Shown here: positions 1 through 11,753 of the stretch, in pieces | Numbering within the stretch: the first letter of the stretch is position 1 | Layout of the letters: each line of letters opens with the position of its first letter | Assembly (NCBI GenBank): GCA_921293015.1 | Contig: OV121091.1 | Coordinates: 25,714,839 to 25,778,838 of the forward strand | Length of the DNA: 64,000 nt | From: Phorcus lineatus | Taxonomy: Eukaryota > Mollusca > Gastropoda > Trochida > Trochidae | Direction of reading: 5' to 3' | The notes under the pieces: model-generated | Told to the model about the DNA's origin: nothing | What the model saw: the letters and a program-made list of their open reading frames with translations, nothing else | The model's database searches: none | Made by a program: the position numbers and the translations under genes

Positions 1-3000
1 TAGTGGTTGTCTCTGAAAATTACTAAATATTCCTTTAGTGACAATAAACAGGTTAAAGTTTTGAATCATTATTGAACTATATAGCGCGCAAACAATCTGA
101 ACTAAATTCTGGAAACTTATTTATAGGAGAGACAAAGAGACATATAGATTGGTAGTCTTTAGTAGGTCATTTAACAAACATCGATGTATATTGGACGCAG
201 CATTTCGACTTCTAAGCATTATACATATGACAGTTTTACAAGTATTGAAAACAAGCTAATATTGTAATTTTGGAATTTTAGAAATAAAAAGAGGCGAATT
301 GAACTTAACTAAAATATATGATATTTTGGTTATTATTCAGGCCACATAAAAGTGCATGAAATATATTCTGTGTCAGTTTAATAGGAGATTAAGAAACATA
401 ATTATGATAATACAGGCATTTCAAACATTTGAATCTAGATGGTTACTTATTAGACGCCCTGTTCGAATGTCTATCATTCCAACAGTAATTCGTTTTCGAG
501 CCAGAAACAGTTTTATCACAACTATGAAATCTGTAATTATTGTTTGAACTCTTTCCGTTTTTTCTCACAAAGCTGGGATATGTGATGCGGACATAAAATA
601 CCTGCAAAAAGATTTGATCCTAGATCTTTGACACTATTTTCCATACACAAAACGTTCAATCGAGTTAAAGTTTTCAAGTTCTGAAAATAACACCTAACGA
701 GAACACGACTTGGCACGTGTTTCACGCCTTTCGTGTGTTATCCATAAGCCATCTCACGATGTAAAGCAATCGAAACTATCGGTGCAGTGTTCTTGTCGAA
801 AAGGTCATAAATGTGATATAACGAATAAAATAAGGGGAAAATATGGTTTCATTATTTCACTGATATTTTAAAACAAAATGAAACCCACTGGTTTCTGTTT
901 TGAGATTGCAAGGTCCTTAGATATTAGACTTGGTAAATTCCGATGTCGCGTTGTTTTCTCAACCACCCAATGAAATTGCCAATTGAGTTTACAAAATGTA
1001 CAACATATCAAATTTATCGAATGACTTGTTTCAACACATATGGATAATGAATATTGTTCAACTTGTTTACAAGCTTTTACAACACTCCATCATGGACTCT
1101 CTTAGATATCCGGAAATGGAATAACAAAAGGTTTGTTGACCTTTCCATTTTCACCTATAAAAGTTGGCGGATGGTGTTTTACCTTGACAAAATGTCGATA
1201 GTAGAATATGCTTATCAATGTACGAGTATATCAAGTGTCTGGTGCTTTTTGTTTGTGTAATAATTTAGTAATACATTATAAAATGTCTTCCTACTACAAC
1301 TCACACTGCAGGCATACAGGAACAAGCGGGATGCCGTGTAAGTGTAGTTCAGGGTAATCTCAAAGTGTTTGCCCCAGGGTAACGCCCTAACCTCCTCCCC
1401 CCATAATTTTAGAAGGCGATAAAACAACTCCCATTTTAAAATTCGTGGATCCGTCAGTGGACATAATATGTGATTCAACCTTTTAATGGCCTGCCTAATT
1501 ACAATAAAGTGTACATTCATATGCCTCGGTAGTCCCTATATTCGAGCTCATGTTCACGGTAACATTGTACATCTCTCGTTACCGTAAAAGTGTATTGAAG
1601 TGGTTACTTTACAAAATCCTCCCTGTTAAAGGCTGAATTGATGGCACTTCTGAAACAAACTGTGTGGTGATTATACTAATAGCAATCTCATTGAAATCAG
1701 CTCGAAACTTGTCCCTCGTATCTGGCTGCGTTTCTTGATCTGACCACGGAAAGAGCCGTGCCAGAAGGCCTTTACTGCCAGACTGTTTCATCCAATCGAG
1801 GCTGGAAAGACATCGGCAACTTTTGAACTGATATACAAAACATCAAATCTAACCTTTGTATCTCGGAATACGAACTTTTTCAGAATGAACCCGAGAAATG
1901 CCGAGCTTTGATTAACGCCTTGGTTATGTGTTTGTTTACTATCACGTTTAAGCTCATGTTTTGTCGGAAATTAAGCCATGTCCGCGACCCCGAGGAAGGT
2001 TTACTGTATGTGTTTGATTTGGATTTTTCTTCGTCCAAAAACAATTTTTCAGAAACTTGGGAAGTAATAGTAAAAAGATTTACCAAAACAAAACCTCAAC
2101 ACATTATTGAATAGGCCTACAAAGCATTTATCTCAAAGCTTGGTCGACAATCATTTCGTCAAAAGATATTTAGGAATTCATTTCTATTTCTAAATTTCAA
2201 AGTAAGAATATCTCTGAATAGGGGCAGATAAATAAATCAACTGTAGCACAAACAGAAACATTTTTCTTTCAAATGATCGTAAAATGATAATTTTTTTGGA
2301 GAACATCTCCCAAACAGCAAATCATGAGATTTTAAGATAACGCAGGTGTCGTCCGTTGTTAACATATATATCAGGATTTATAACAGTAAAAAAGTATTGA
2401 TGCGTAATTTTAGTATAGAAACTGTCCTTTGAAATATACGTCCGTTTAGCAGAGTTATCTCCCCATTTAAGCATTAACTGGTGTCTCATTTAAGAAGAGG
2501 GTTCCTTCATATTACGCCATCAGCAACGTAAATGGCACCATGTTAGCGCTTTGGCCGTAAGCAAACGTTCAATGCACATGGAAATCACGCTATACAGCCT
2601 CTTTGAAGGCATTACGTCTACTCTTTAAAACCAACGTAATTAGTTGCATCCACCTATTCAAATTAAAGCAGGTTCCAAATGAACAGAGCCGATTGTCCGT
2701 AACCTGTCTACAACCGACGTAGTGAACAGACTGCATGCATGGTGATGCAGGCGTTTGATGGATTCAGAAGGCATTGTGACTGCAGGAGGACGGAACTAGT
2801 TGTCATCAAAGGACACTGCAATGAAAGTTGGAGTATTGGCCAAGGTCTTTTAAATTGTGTGGTCCTTGAATGTGTCCATTATTTTGGTATCGTATGTTAA
2901 TCCTCACACAGCTTCTATCAAAACATTCTTCTTTTACCCGAAAAATAAAAGTGTCCTTCCTTAACAGGCATATCAATCTCTTGATTTATCTATAATAAAG

Positions 3001-3400
3001 TACCTACGAGACGACGATCAGCCTCAAGTACCTTCGCCGATCACAATTGCTGATTGATGCCCTCCAGGAAGAAAGCTACCAGATCACGTGTTCAGGTAAC
3101 ATCCAAACTCAATACCAATTCACTTTCAAACAAACATCAACGTCAGAGGTTGAATTATGCGCTACTTTTACACTGTATACTGTAGTGGAGAACCAGAATA
3201 TAGATCCTCATATTATTACGTAACCCATAAACAAGTTGAGTGAACACTCAGCTCTGTGTTAACATATCGCAGTGTACTATACACGCTGTTTCAAATATCA
3301 ACATGCTTATTATCCTTGTATTTGATTAGTTAAAGAGTAGATACATGTTCGGAGATGTTTGCACGTGAGTTTATTGAGCATAAAAAAACATCGTCTCTTG
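1..3400. other. No gene recognised (left flank)
   Basis: AT-rich sequence with short open frames on both strands but none with recognisable protein motifs or paired splice sites. One stretch at 3001-3095 is open for about 31 codons and ends in a good donor (TTCAG/GTAAC); it is listed as a finding because its acceptor is poor. Upstream regulatory DNA of the transporter array could lie here, but no specific site can be supported. Confidence 0.5.
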
Positions 3401-3551
3401 TTCGAATCAGGACCAACGATGATGACTGGCGAGACAAACACTGAGCGTGCAGAGAAAGAGAAGGCAGCAGCTCCTGTAAGCACTCAACCTTGTCAGTCAT
3501 CACAGAGGCTCTGCCTTGTCGCTCATCAGAGGACCGTCACCACAAGGCAGC

Positions 3552-3564
3552 ATGGACGCGTCAG
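3552..3564 (+). CDS. Candidate first coding exon of transporter copy 1
   Basis: Thirteen bases, ATG GAC GCG TCA G, followed at once by a strong donor (TCAG/GTGAGT). It encodes Met-Asp-Ala-Ser and leaves intron phase 1. Copies 2 and 3 start the same way: a 16-nt exon coding Met-Asp-x-x-x, phase 1, joined to an exon that begins one base into a codon. The phase fits the acceptor of copy 1's next exon at 11754. The intron would be 8.2 kb and would contain the minisatellite and the recombinase gene, so the link is inference. An upstream ATG ATG at 3419-3424 opens a 19-codon frame ending at another donor (CCT/GTAAGC), but that is phase 0 and does not fit. Confidence 0.45.
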
Positions 3565-3762
3565 GTGAGTGACATAAGACAGGTAAACGGCATATTTATT
3601 GTGCATCAACATGTCTGGAATAATTTTCGGGTGTGTTAATCCAAATATATTTTATCATAGCATTATGAAATATCCCGTGCCTGCAAAAGAATATTATGTT
3701 TGAGAAGAAGGCTTATAGCCAGGTGTTTTAACGGCACAGTTTATGAGATGGGTGACCATAAT

Positions 3763-5480
3763 AACCATATCGTTTCTCGTGTGTATTAGCTTATCATACA
3801 AGTGACTGAGATATCGTTTATTGTGGTTATATTAGCTTATCATACAAGTGACTGAGATATCGCTTATTGTGGTTATATTAGCTTATCATACAAGTGACTG
3901 AGATATCCTTTATTGTGGTTATATTAGCTTATCATACAAGTGACTGAGAAATTGTTTCTCGTGTATATTAGGTTATCGTACAAGTGACTGAGATATCGTT
4001 TATTGTGGTTATATTAGCTTATCATACAGGTGACTGAGATATTGTTTATTGTGGTTGTACTAGTTTATCATACAAGTGACTGAGAAATCGTTTCTCGTGT
4101 ATATTAGCTTATCATACAAGTGACTGAGATATTCTTTATTGTGGTTATATTAGCTTATCATACAAGTGACTGAGATATCGTTTATTGTGGTTATATTAGC
4201 TTATCATACAGGTGACTGAGATATCGTTTATTGTGGTTATATTAGCTTATCATACAGGTGACTGAGATATTGTTTATTGTGGTTGTACTAGTTTATCATA
4301 CAAGTGACTGAGAAATCGTTTCTCGTGTATATTAGCTTATCATACAAGTGACTGAGATATTCTTTATTGTGGTTATATTAGCTTATCATACAAGTGACTG
4401 AGATATCGTTTATTGTGGTTATATTAGCTCATCATACAGGTGACTGAGATATCGTTTATTGTGGTTATATTAGCTTATCATACAGGTGACTGAGATATCG
4501 TTAATGTGGTTGTACTAGTTTATCATACAAGTGACTGAGAAATCGTTTCTCGTGTATATTAGCTTATCATACAAGTGACTGAGATATTCTTTATTGTGGT
4601 TATATTAGCTTATCATACAAGTGACGGAGATATCGTTTATTGTGGTTATATTAGCTTATCCTACAGGTGACTGAGATATCGTTTATTGTGGTTATATTAG
4701 CTTATCATACAAGTGACTGAGATATCGTTTATTGTGGTTATATTAGCTTATCATACAAGTGACTGAGATATCGTTTATTGTGGTTATACTAGCTTATCAT
4801 ACAACTGACTGAGTAATCGTTTCTAGTGTATATTAGGTTATCGTACAAGTGACTGAGATATCGTTTATTGTGGTTATACTAGTTTATTATACAGGTGACT
4901 TAGATATCGTTTATTGTGGTTATTCTAGTTTATCATACAAGTGACTGAGATATCGCTTATTGTGGTTAGATTAGCTTATCATACAAGTGACTGATAAATC
5001 GTTTCTCGTGTATATTAGGTTATCATACAAGTGACTGAGATATCGTTTATTGTGGTTATATTAGCTTATCATACAAGCGACTGAGATATCCTTTATTGTA
5101 GTTATAAAAGCTTATCATACAAGTGACAGATATCGTTATTGTGGTTATATAAACTTTTCATACAAGTGACTAAGATATCGTTTATTGTGGTTATGTCAAC
5201 TTGTCAGACATGTGGCTGAGATATTGTTTCTTTTGGTTATGGCAGCATCACATGCAGCTGACTGAGACATCCTTTCTCGTGGATATATCTCCTTATCATA
5301 CTTGTGACTATTGTAACGTTTCTCGTGGATATACCACCTTATCAGACAAGTGACTGAGATTTCGGTTCTTCTGGTTTAATCAGCTTAACAGAGAAGTTGC
5401 CTAAGTCGTTTCGTATGGTTTAAACGGTTTGTGGTTGTATCAGCTTATCAGACGACTGACCGAGATAGTTTCTTATGGGT
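3763..5480. repeat. 46-bp minisatellite with higher-order structure
   Basis: About 37 tandem copies of a unit of roughly 46 bp with the core TTAGCTTATCATACAAGTG ACTGAG, decaying towards the right end after about 5100. Two unit types alternate: type A (ATATCGTTTATTGTGGTTAT...) and a 44-bp type B (AAATCGTTTCTCGTGTATAT...). Type B recurs at about 4084, 4311 and 4537, a spacing of about 227 bp, so part of the array is built from five-unit blocks. There is no coding potential. Confidence 0.95.
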
Positions 5481-6684
5481 GTACTTGATAACCTTTCTGT
5501 TAAACCATTCTGACGTTTCATTAGAGATATATGAAAGTGCCAATGATGCCAAAAGCTCCACAAACAAGGTTAGACAGTGAGTTCCAGCGATGAGCAACGT
5601 TGTATAAGAAGGATCAATCACACAAAGAGTTGTTATTGTGATGGGGGACTTGTAGAAGAAGCTGAATGGAAGAACATAGAGATTGAGATGAAGCATGCAC
5701 TGTGACTAAATATACTCAGTCTGGGACGAGTTAAAAACTGGATTAATATTGTTTAAAATGTTGAATAATAAATTTCAACGGTACCTCAAATAGGCATAGA
5801 GTATTCTTTCAAGATATGTAAATTATACGCTGGGTGGATTTAGTTTCGTACATCTGGTTTGTTGAATAACACTACTCTGAAAAGATATTAATCCGCACTT
5901 TATTGTGACATTATGTCGTGATATGACATAGAACACAAACGGTTTGACCTGATCTATCTAAAGAAGAAGTTAACATGTTAGACATGATGTACTCTATGTT
6001 GCTCATGCATGGATATTCATATTTGTCACTTATCTAGGTTACACATCCCAATGTCAACATCATAAACCTGACGGGCTCATGTTTTTTTACACGAAGTCTC
6101 TGTTTCAAGGTTTACCTAATCTATGTCGATACAAACTTGATATAAGTCAAATTAATGTTTATTCATAGCTCTGACTTAAACTGTAGTGACATATCATGGA
6201 TCTTTAAACTTTTTTCACTGATATATTAAAAGCAAAACTTTTGAGGCTAGTGAATTATGGCGCATATAAGTAAAGCAAGGGGTTGAAATAACCGGATCAC
6301 TGTTTATAAGTCAAATGCAACTCTTACAAGTTGTAATAGAGTTAATCTTTTCTTGACAGTTTGCACAAAATAATGCAAATTTCTGTTTTATCCTTATTTG
6401 GATATGCATATATATTATGTTAAAGCCGAGGGAGACAAAGATAACACTGTTATCAAGGAAAGTGTTATAAAGTGCTTTAGCTGCAAGTCTATCGTCCAAA
6501 CTACTGATGAGAGGAGGAGAATATACTCCATGCTTGTTTTCGGCTTTCGGATCAAACATAACATTTGTAATCTCTCTGAAATTAATGCTGGCTTCTCCCC
6601 GGGTTATTAAAATTATCAACCCAGTTGTTGTAGCCATAGTATACAATTAGGCCAACTTTTCGTATATTTTTACGGCAAACATGG
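5481..6684. other. No gene recognised
   Basis: Between the minisatellite and a SINE. Short open frames on both strands (for example 6311-6646 minus) overlap each other, lack domain motifs and look like chance. No RNA gene or repeat is recognised here. Confidence 0.5.
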
Positions 6685-6989
6685 GTGGCACGTGGTCCTG
6701 CGCGTAGCTCAGTTTACCGCTATCAGTGAAGTTCAGCAACATCTGGCGTGGATCGCTGGATGGATGGGTCACCCAACTTTTGCTGTATTAACTGAGAGTT
6801 CAAGGGTTATTCCCTGCCCCACACTGAGGCACGAGTTGAGAAACTTGTGGTGTCTCCTTAGGCAAGAGACTTTATTCAAAAGGTGCCTCTGTTCACCCAG
6901 CAATAGTAATTGGGTACCTGGTGTAGATTGTGTTGGAGGTGACCTTTAAGCGCTGTAACCGGCGGCTTGGGTTAGACCAGGGTAATAAT
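6685..6989 (+). mobile_element. tRNA-derived SINE, head and body (family B)
   Basis: Matches, base for base over long stretches, the reverse complement of 45012-45315 elsewhere in the window, so it is a dispersed repeat. The head has an A-box-like stretch (CGCGTAGCTCAGTTTACCGC), as in tRNA-derived SINEs. The body has the shared blocks CCCTGCCCCACACTGAGGCA and GTGCCTCTGTTCACCCAGCA. Similarity stops after GGTAATAAT at 6981-6989; the matching 3' tail reappears at 9559-9647, suggesting the element was split by a 2.57-kb insertion. Confidence 0.75.
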
Positions 6990-7146
6990 ATAAGGAGAAA
7001 CCATGATACTGAGGATATGGTAAGGTTGTAGACCCTGATAGTCAAGAAACACCTGAGGTTGCGAAGCAACCGAAGGTTTTTCCTGACTATCAGGGTCTAC
7101 AACCTTACCATATCCGAGGTTGAATGGTTTCTCTATATTATCAACC
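6981..7146. repeat. Long hairpin (near-palindrome)
   Basis: A perfect 32-bp inverted repeat, arms 7013-7044 and 7084-7115, starting GGATATGGTAAGGTTGTAGA. An inner stem (AGGTTGC/GCAACC) sits in the loop, and outer, less perfect arms (GAGAAACCA at left, TGGTTTCTC at right, then ATAATATA/TATATTAT) extend the symmetry to about 165 bp. It lies at the left end of the block carrying the recombinase gene, 220 bp before its ATG, so it may be a terminal structure of that element, or a separate MITE or foldback insertion. Confidence 0.85.
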
Positions 7147-7365
7147 GTTCCTAGGTCGATAAATATGTTTGAAGTTAATCAAAAACAATATTATTTTAAA
7201 TATCGCGTTATAGTGAGTATCCCTCGTAGATGATGAACGCCCAATGTAAACCCCGCTGTAAGCGTACACGGACTGAACGTGATGCACGTGCAACTGACTG
7301 GTTAAAACAGTTTCTGTCACGTATCTCCCAGTCGCCTGTTAGTCAGCTCTACCTATCGCGACAAG

Positions 7366-9270
7366 ATGTTGGACAGCGACGATAATGACTTGTTCTTGAC
7401 ACAAAGTACATTTAGAACGAATGATGAAGATGATGAGCAAAAAGACGATGAAGATGAATTCGCTTTCAGATTTGGCCAACCCCTCACAGAGAAGGAATTA
7501 GAAGGCAAGTTCACTTCAAATATTGCAAAACGTACACAAATGAAAAACGACTGGGCCCTTAGAATTCTAACAAGGTGGCAGGAAGAACGTCGCCAACGGT
7601 CAGTCAGTGAGAATTTAAATTTTTCGAGAAGATGTTTGACCCAGAAATTGACAGAAATGACAGCCAATGAACTGAATACTGTTCTCAAGTATTTTGTTTT
7701 CGAAACACGAAAAAAGGACGGAAAGCATTATCCTTCAAGTACTCTGTATGGCCTATTTGCAGCATTTGCATCTGTTCTGAAAGAGAGTGGCACAAATTTC
7801 AAATTATTTGAAGACGATGACTTCAAGGAGGCGAGGAAAGCGTTAGATGCAGCCATGAGAGAGAAGTCTGCTATGGGATTAGGCACAAGTTCCCGAAAAC
7901 CAACTGAAGTAATTTCATTTCAGGAGGAAGACCAACTATGGAGAAATGGAGTCCTTGGTGATGATATACCTCAAAAACTGCTGGATACGGTTGTATACTT
8001 AACCGGTGAGTAAAATAAGTATTTTTCTAATGCGTTTTATCTGTAATGCGGTAATGACTATATCAAAGTAACATCTGATACGGCATATCTGATACAAATA
8101 TGAAATACATTAAATGTACTTTAAACGGAGGTAATATTTCATTACAATTGCTCTATACTGGTCTTTCAGGTTTACAGTTTGCGCTCAGAGGTGGCAATGA
8201 ACACAGGAGCCTTAGAATGTACCAGAACCCTCAAATCACGGGACCTTTTGTTGACCCAAATGGTAGACGTTATCTCCGGTACGTAGAAGACACCTCGAAA
8301 ACAAATCCAGGAGGAATGAAAAATCGGAAAATGAAATCAAAGGAGGTCAGAGCTTATGAAAACAAAGACAATCCCGCCAGATGTTATGTTCGATTATTCG
8401 AAAAGTATAAATCATTATGGTAAGATTTTGTTATGATAACCTTAATTATACCATTAACAAGTATTTTGAAGGAAAATAATAACACTTGTGTCGTGACGTC
8501 ATCTTATTCTCTGGCTTTGCATATAACAAGTTTGTCAATTGAAATTTCCTATTTTGTAAAGCTTTTAAGTCCCCTTCTTAAAAAGTATTGGCTTGGGAAG
8601 TTACGGTAAATACGCTCTACACAGCCACAATGGTAATTATAACGGTAGAATTTTCTAATGATAATTATCCAAATAAAATATGACCATGATAACGTTATAT
8701 CATAAATCCTTTCAGCCCAAAGTGCATTGGAGGAAATGGACGAGATGCTTTTTATCTAACGCCCCTGAAGGTTCCCAAGCCAAAACAGTGGTTCCACGAC
8801 ATGCCTGTAGGACATAACACACTCCAGGAAACGGTCAAGCGAATCTGTAAGTCTGCTGGGGTCACAGGAATCAAAACGAACCACTCCTTGCGTGCCACCG
8901 CTGCTACTCGCCTGTACCAGAATAACGTAGACGAGCAAACCATTTGCGAACACACAGGTAATATCCTACTGATTTGTGACATTTAACAAATCTGAACTAG
9001 ATTGCTGCATTTCCGTAAATATTACATCATTTTCAATCGAGGACCAATTATATATGCAGCATCAATATTATAATTACAGGTCACAGGAGCGAAGCGGTGA
9101 GAATCTACAAACGCTGTAGCGATCAACAAAAGGCAGAGGTCAGTGACATCTTGAGCGGAAGCCGGCAGAAAATTGAGTCTTCTCCCCCTTGCAAAACACG
9201 CCGCAGAAGTTCAACTGTGACCACTGAAGAGGGCGCGGGATCCATGTCATTTACTTTCAATTTCAATTGA
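7366..9270 (+). CDS. Crypton-type tyrosine recombinase, four exons, intact
   Basis: Exons 7366-8005, 8170-8419, 8716-8957 and 9080-9270 join in frame (phases 1, 2, 1) into a 440-residue protein. All introns are GT-AG. After an acidic N-terminus (about residues 1-35) comes a SAM-like core-binding region (about 85-150), then a catalytic domain with the whole tyrosine recombinase set: Arg220 in FALRGGNEHRSL, a candidate Lys257, His353 and Arg356 in NHSLRATAATRLY, His379 in EHTGHRS, and the nucleophile candidate Tyr387 in VRIYKR. This layout is that of Crypton DNA transposons and the host genes derived from them (ZMYM, KIAA1958/DUF3504 types). Such enzymes cut and rejoin DNA through a covalent phosphotyrosine. 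ATG 7366 is the first in-frame ATG after a stop at 7303. An overlapping upstream frame (7230-7385, 51 codons) precedes it. It sits in the presumed first intron of transporter copy 1. It could be a live transposon or a captured host gene. Confidence 0.87.
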
Positions 9271-9286
9271 CTGTACAAATTACACC

Positions 9287-9292
9287 AATAAA
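9287..9292 (+). terminator. Polyadenylation signal of the recombinase gene
   Basis: AATAAA 17 bases after the TGA at 9268-9270, the right position for a very short 3' UTR. The position is the only support. Confidence 0.5.
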
Positions 9293-9359
9293 GACGTCTA
9301 CTCATTGTTTTTTTCATTAGAATTTGCAAGACAAATTCCTATCCTATTATATAGTTTTA

Positions 9360-9500
9360 CATTTCTAACCCCTCGATCAGGGTTTACAACCATTGTAAAC
9401 CCTCCAGGAGGGTTTACAAATGCAATTGTAAGCCCTCCTGGAGGGTTTACAAATGCAATTGTAAGCCCTCCAGGAGGGTTGTACCATCTTGTAAGTCCCT
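9360..9500. repeat. Palindromic tandem repeat cluster
   Basis: Three to four units of about 36 bp alternating a G/C-rich palindrome (CCCTCCAGGAGGG or CCCTCCTGGAGGG) with TTTACAAATGCAATTGTAAG, itself an imperfect inverted repeat. Because of the symmetry both strands stay open and read Pro-Pro-Gly-Gly-Phe/Leu-Thr repeats; this is a by-product, not a gene. It lies 70 bases after the recombinase poly(A) signal, near the right end of the inserted block. Confidence 0.85.
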
Positions 9501-9558
9501 TGTACCGGGTGATACGGTTTTGAAAGACCGTTTCAAAGAACACATTATATGGCTTGTA

Positions 9559-9647
9559 GGTTGATAATGCAGGGTAGCGCATTGAGCATGCATTCGTGGG
9601 TGGATAACTTGCGCAATATAAATATCCATTATCATTATTATTATTAT
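9559..9647 (+). mobile_element. SINE family B 3' tail
   Basis: Contains GCGCATTGAGCATGCAT, then a stretch ending ATATAAATATCCATTAT and an ATT-rich tail. The same order (GAGCATGCACTAATTG..., TATAAATATCCA, ATT repeat) forms the 3' end of the complete minus-strand SINE at 44841-45315. It begins GGTTGATAAT, close to the GGTAATAAT at which the SINE head stops at 6989, consistent with one SINE interrupted at 6990-9558. Confidence 0.65.
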
Positions 9648-11753
9648 CACACATTCAAAGGATGAGCAAATTGAATGAGAAGAGAAGGCGATATTTCGGA
9701 AACAGTTTTCCACCTACTTATATACTCTTGAACAGTTATTTTTGAGCATTTGTGTACGTTGATAGTAGTTCTTATGTTCAGGTTTCAAACAAGTAAATAT
9801 CAGAAATTTAATCTATCACATTAGTGGCGGATATCATTAAAAGTTTGAAGATTTATACACAGAACACTCATTCCGATAAAGCAAATGTGTCACTTGTCGT
9901 GTATATTTGATGATGTACAATGAAATCGTGTTATTGGTCTCCTTGAAACCTTTATGGTTGACCTTCTTTGTTCTGGATCACAAATATAACCAGTTGAAAG
10001 TGTTTGTCTACATGACGAGCATAACCGCAAGGCGACGCACTGTCTTATGTCCAGTGAAGACATTCAGGCAACGAACGAGGTAAAGATGTAAATTATTTAT
10101 CTGTCCAGGGGTATCTGATTCATAATCCTCTGCTGTGCAAACAGAACAACATTTGAAGACGGGTCTTGCTATGAATAAACTATTAGTTCGCTCTCGTTTG
10201 ACTATACTCCTGAGGTTATTAAAACAGGCGCCGGGTGAGCAAACAGGTCCGACCTAAATATGACAGACAGTTCATGATCAAGGTAGTCGACCTCCAATTG
10301 GTACATCTCTTTCACTGACAATTTCTGCCTCCGGCAAACAATATATCACAAAGCTGGAAGATTGCTATTTTACTCTCTACAATGATATTTGTTGAGTGTA
10401 TTTTTAAAACCTTTTGTATTTAATACACGTGAACTATTTTCAAGATGTTCATCACACATATAAAACACAGCACAATTGGCTCTTCGTCTCAATAGATTTT
10501 TCCAACAAATATATGTACGTAAATTGAAATATTAGGCTTGTATATTCTGGCAGCAGTTATGCGAGGTTTCACAAGTCTCAGGATTGGCACATAATTTTTC
10601 AGCTCTGTTGGGCTAAGAGTCTTGCAAAGACTAGAATATAAAATCAAAGGTCTTAGTTCTGTTTACCTTGTCGTGCTACTGTTTCACCAATCTCTAATTC
10701 AAAGACATCTCTAGGATGTCTGAAGGCATTTTCATCTTGTTCACTCTTGAGAAAACGGAAAGGATTCCTTAGGATTAAATTCTGATGCCTTTAGAAGGGA
10801 CCCAAGTTCTACCTGCAATTCACTTCATTAATTCTATAGGAAGTTGGAGGGTTGGGGCCAGGGGAGGGGGGGAGGGGGGTTATGTAGGCTTATATTAGGG
10901 GCCAAAGAGTAACAAATCTTCAATCAGTATCCACATTATCCGAGGAGTCTGTTCACGAAACTTTAGCTTTTAAGAGTAAGTGATTCTTGAGAAGTTGATG
11001 AAGGGGGAATTGTCCATATCGAATGAGGGCAGGACACAAGACGCCATGTCGCGATGATGAAAAACGACCGTATTCGGAGGCATATATGAATAAATTCGAG
11101 TTATTCAGTATGGGGCCGGGATGAGAACTCGATCGGGGATTTATTCTCTACACGGCCCGACATAAAATGGTACACCTCAATAAATAAGGAAAACCACCAG
11201 TTAAATATGATATATATTTTCAACATCCTACCCTATGCATGAATCTCGATTTCGGTACATCAGACAGGTAGCACCAATTTAAGAAGTGAAGGTGCCGAAA
11301 TATATTTTTGTCTAGCTCAGTTGTAGGGTCTTTTTGGAAAAAAACCTTTATGGGAGGGGGAGGGGGTTAATGTTCAAACTTTGAATTTGTTCGTATCAGT
11401 GGTAGCGGTGGGGGATAGGGGGTTGTATCACTGAATACGGAGTTTATGCTTTTTATGATTGTTTACCTTACATGATATATCATACATAAGCCCGAGGAGC
11501 TCCAGAATACAATATAGCTTACGTTTTTATCATATAACATACAAGAGAATGCGAGTGTGAAGACGGTAAATTCTTCTCATTCGACTTTCATTGTTTCAAA
11601 TCCAGACTTCCACTATGTTATGGGGCGTTGACCTGTTGTACAACTCTATTGCAGCTCTGACCCATTTTATTTTTTTCAGTTTATATAATTACTGAGTTTG
11701 TTAACAAAGTGTGCAAAAATTCATTGGTGTTTCTCAACTCTAATTAAATTTAG
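9648..11753. other. No gene recognised; guanine-run clusters
   Basis: No exon or repeat family recognised. Two guanine-rich clusters stand out: 10854-10879, with four runs of at least four G separated by one to five other bases, and 11352-11366, with runs of 3, 5 and 5 G, followed by more near 11409-11422. Both fit the G-quadruplex pattern on the plus strand. A low-complexity origin is equally possible. Confidence 0.45.

Noticed and set aside
3763..5480. CRISPR-like array
   Set aside because: Units are contiguous with no unique spacers, and the genome is eukaryotic.
9298..9713. Open frames with PPGG repeats on both strands
   Set aside because: They arise from the symmetry of the palindromic repeat and continue into SINE tail sequence.
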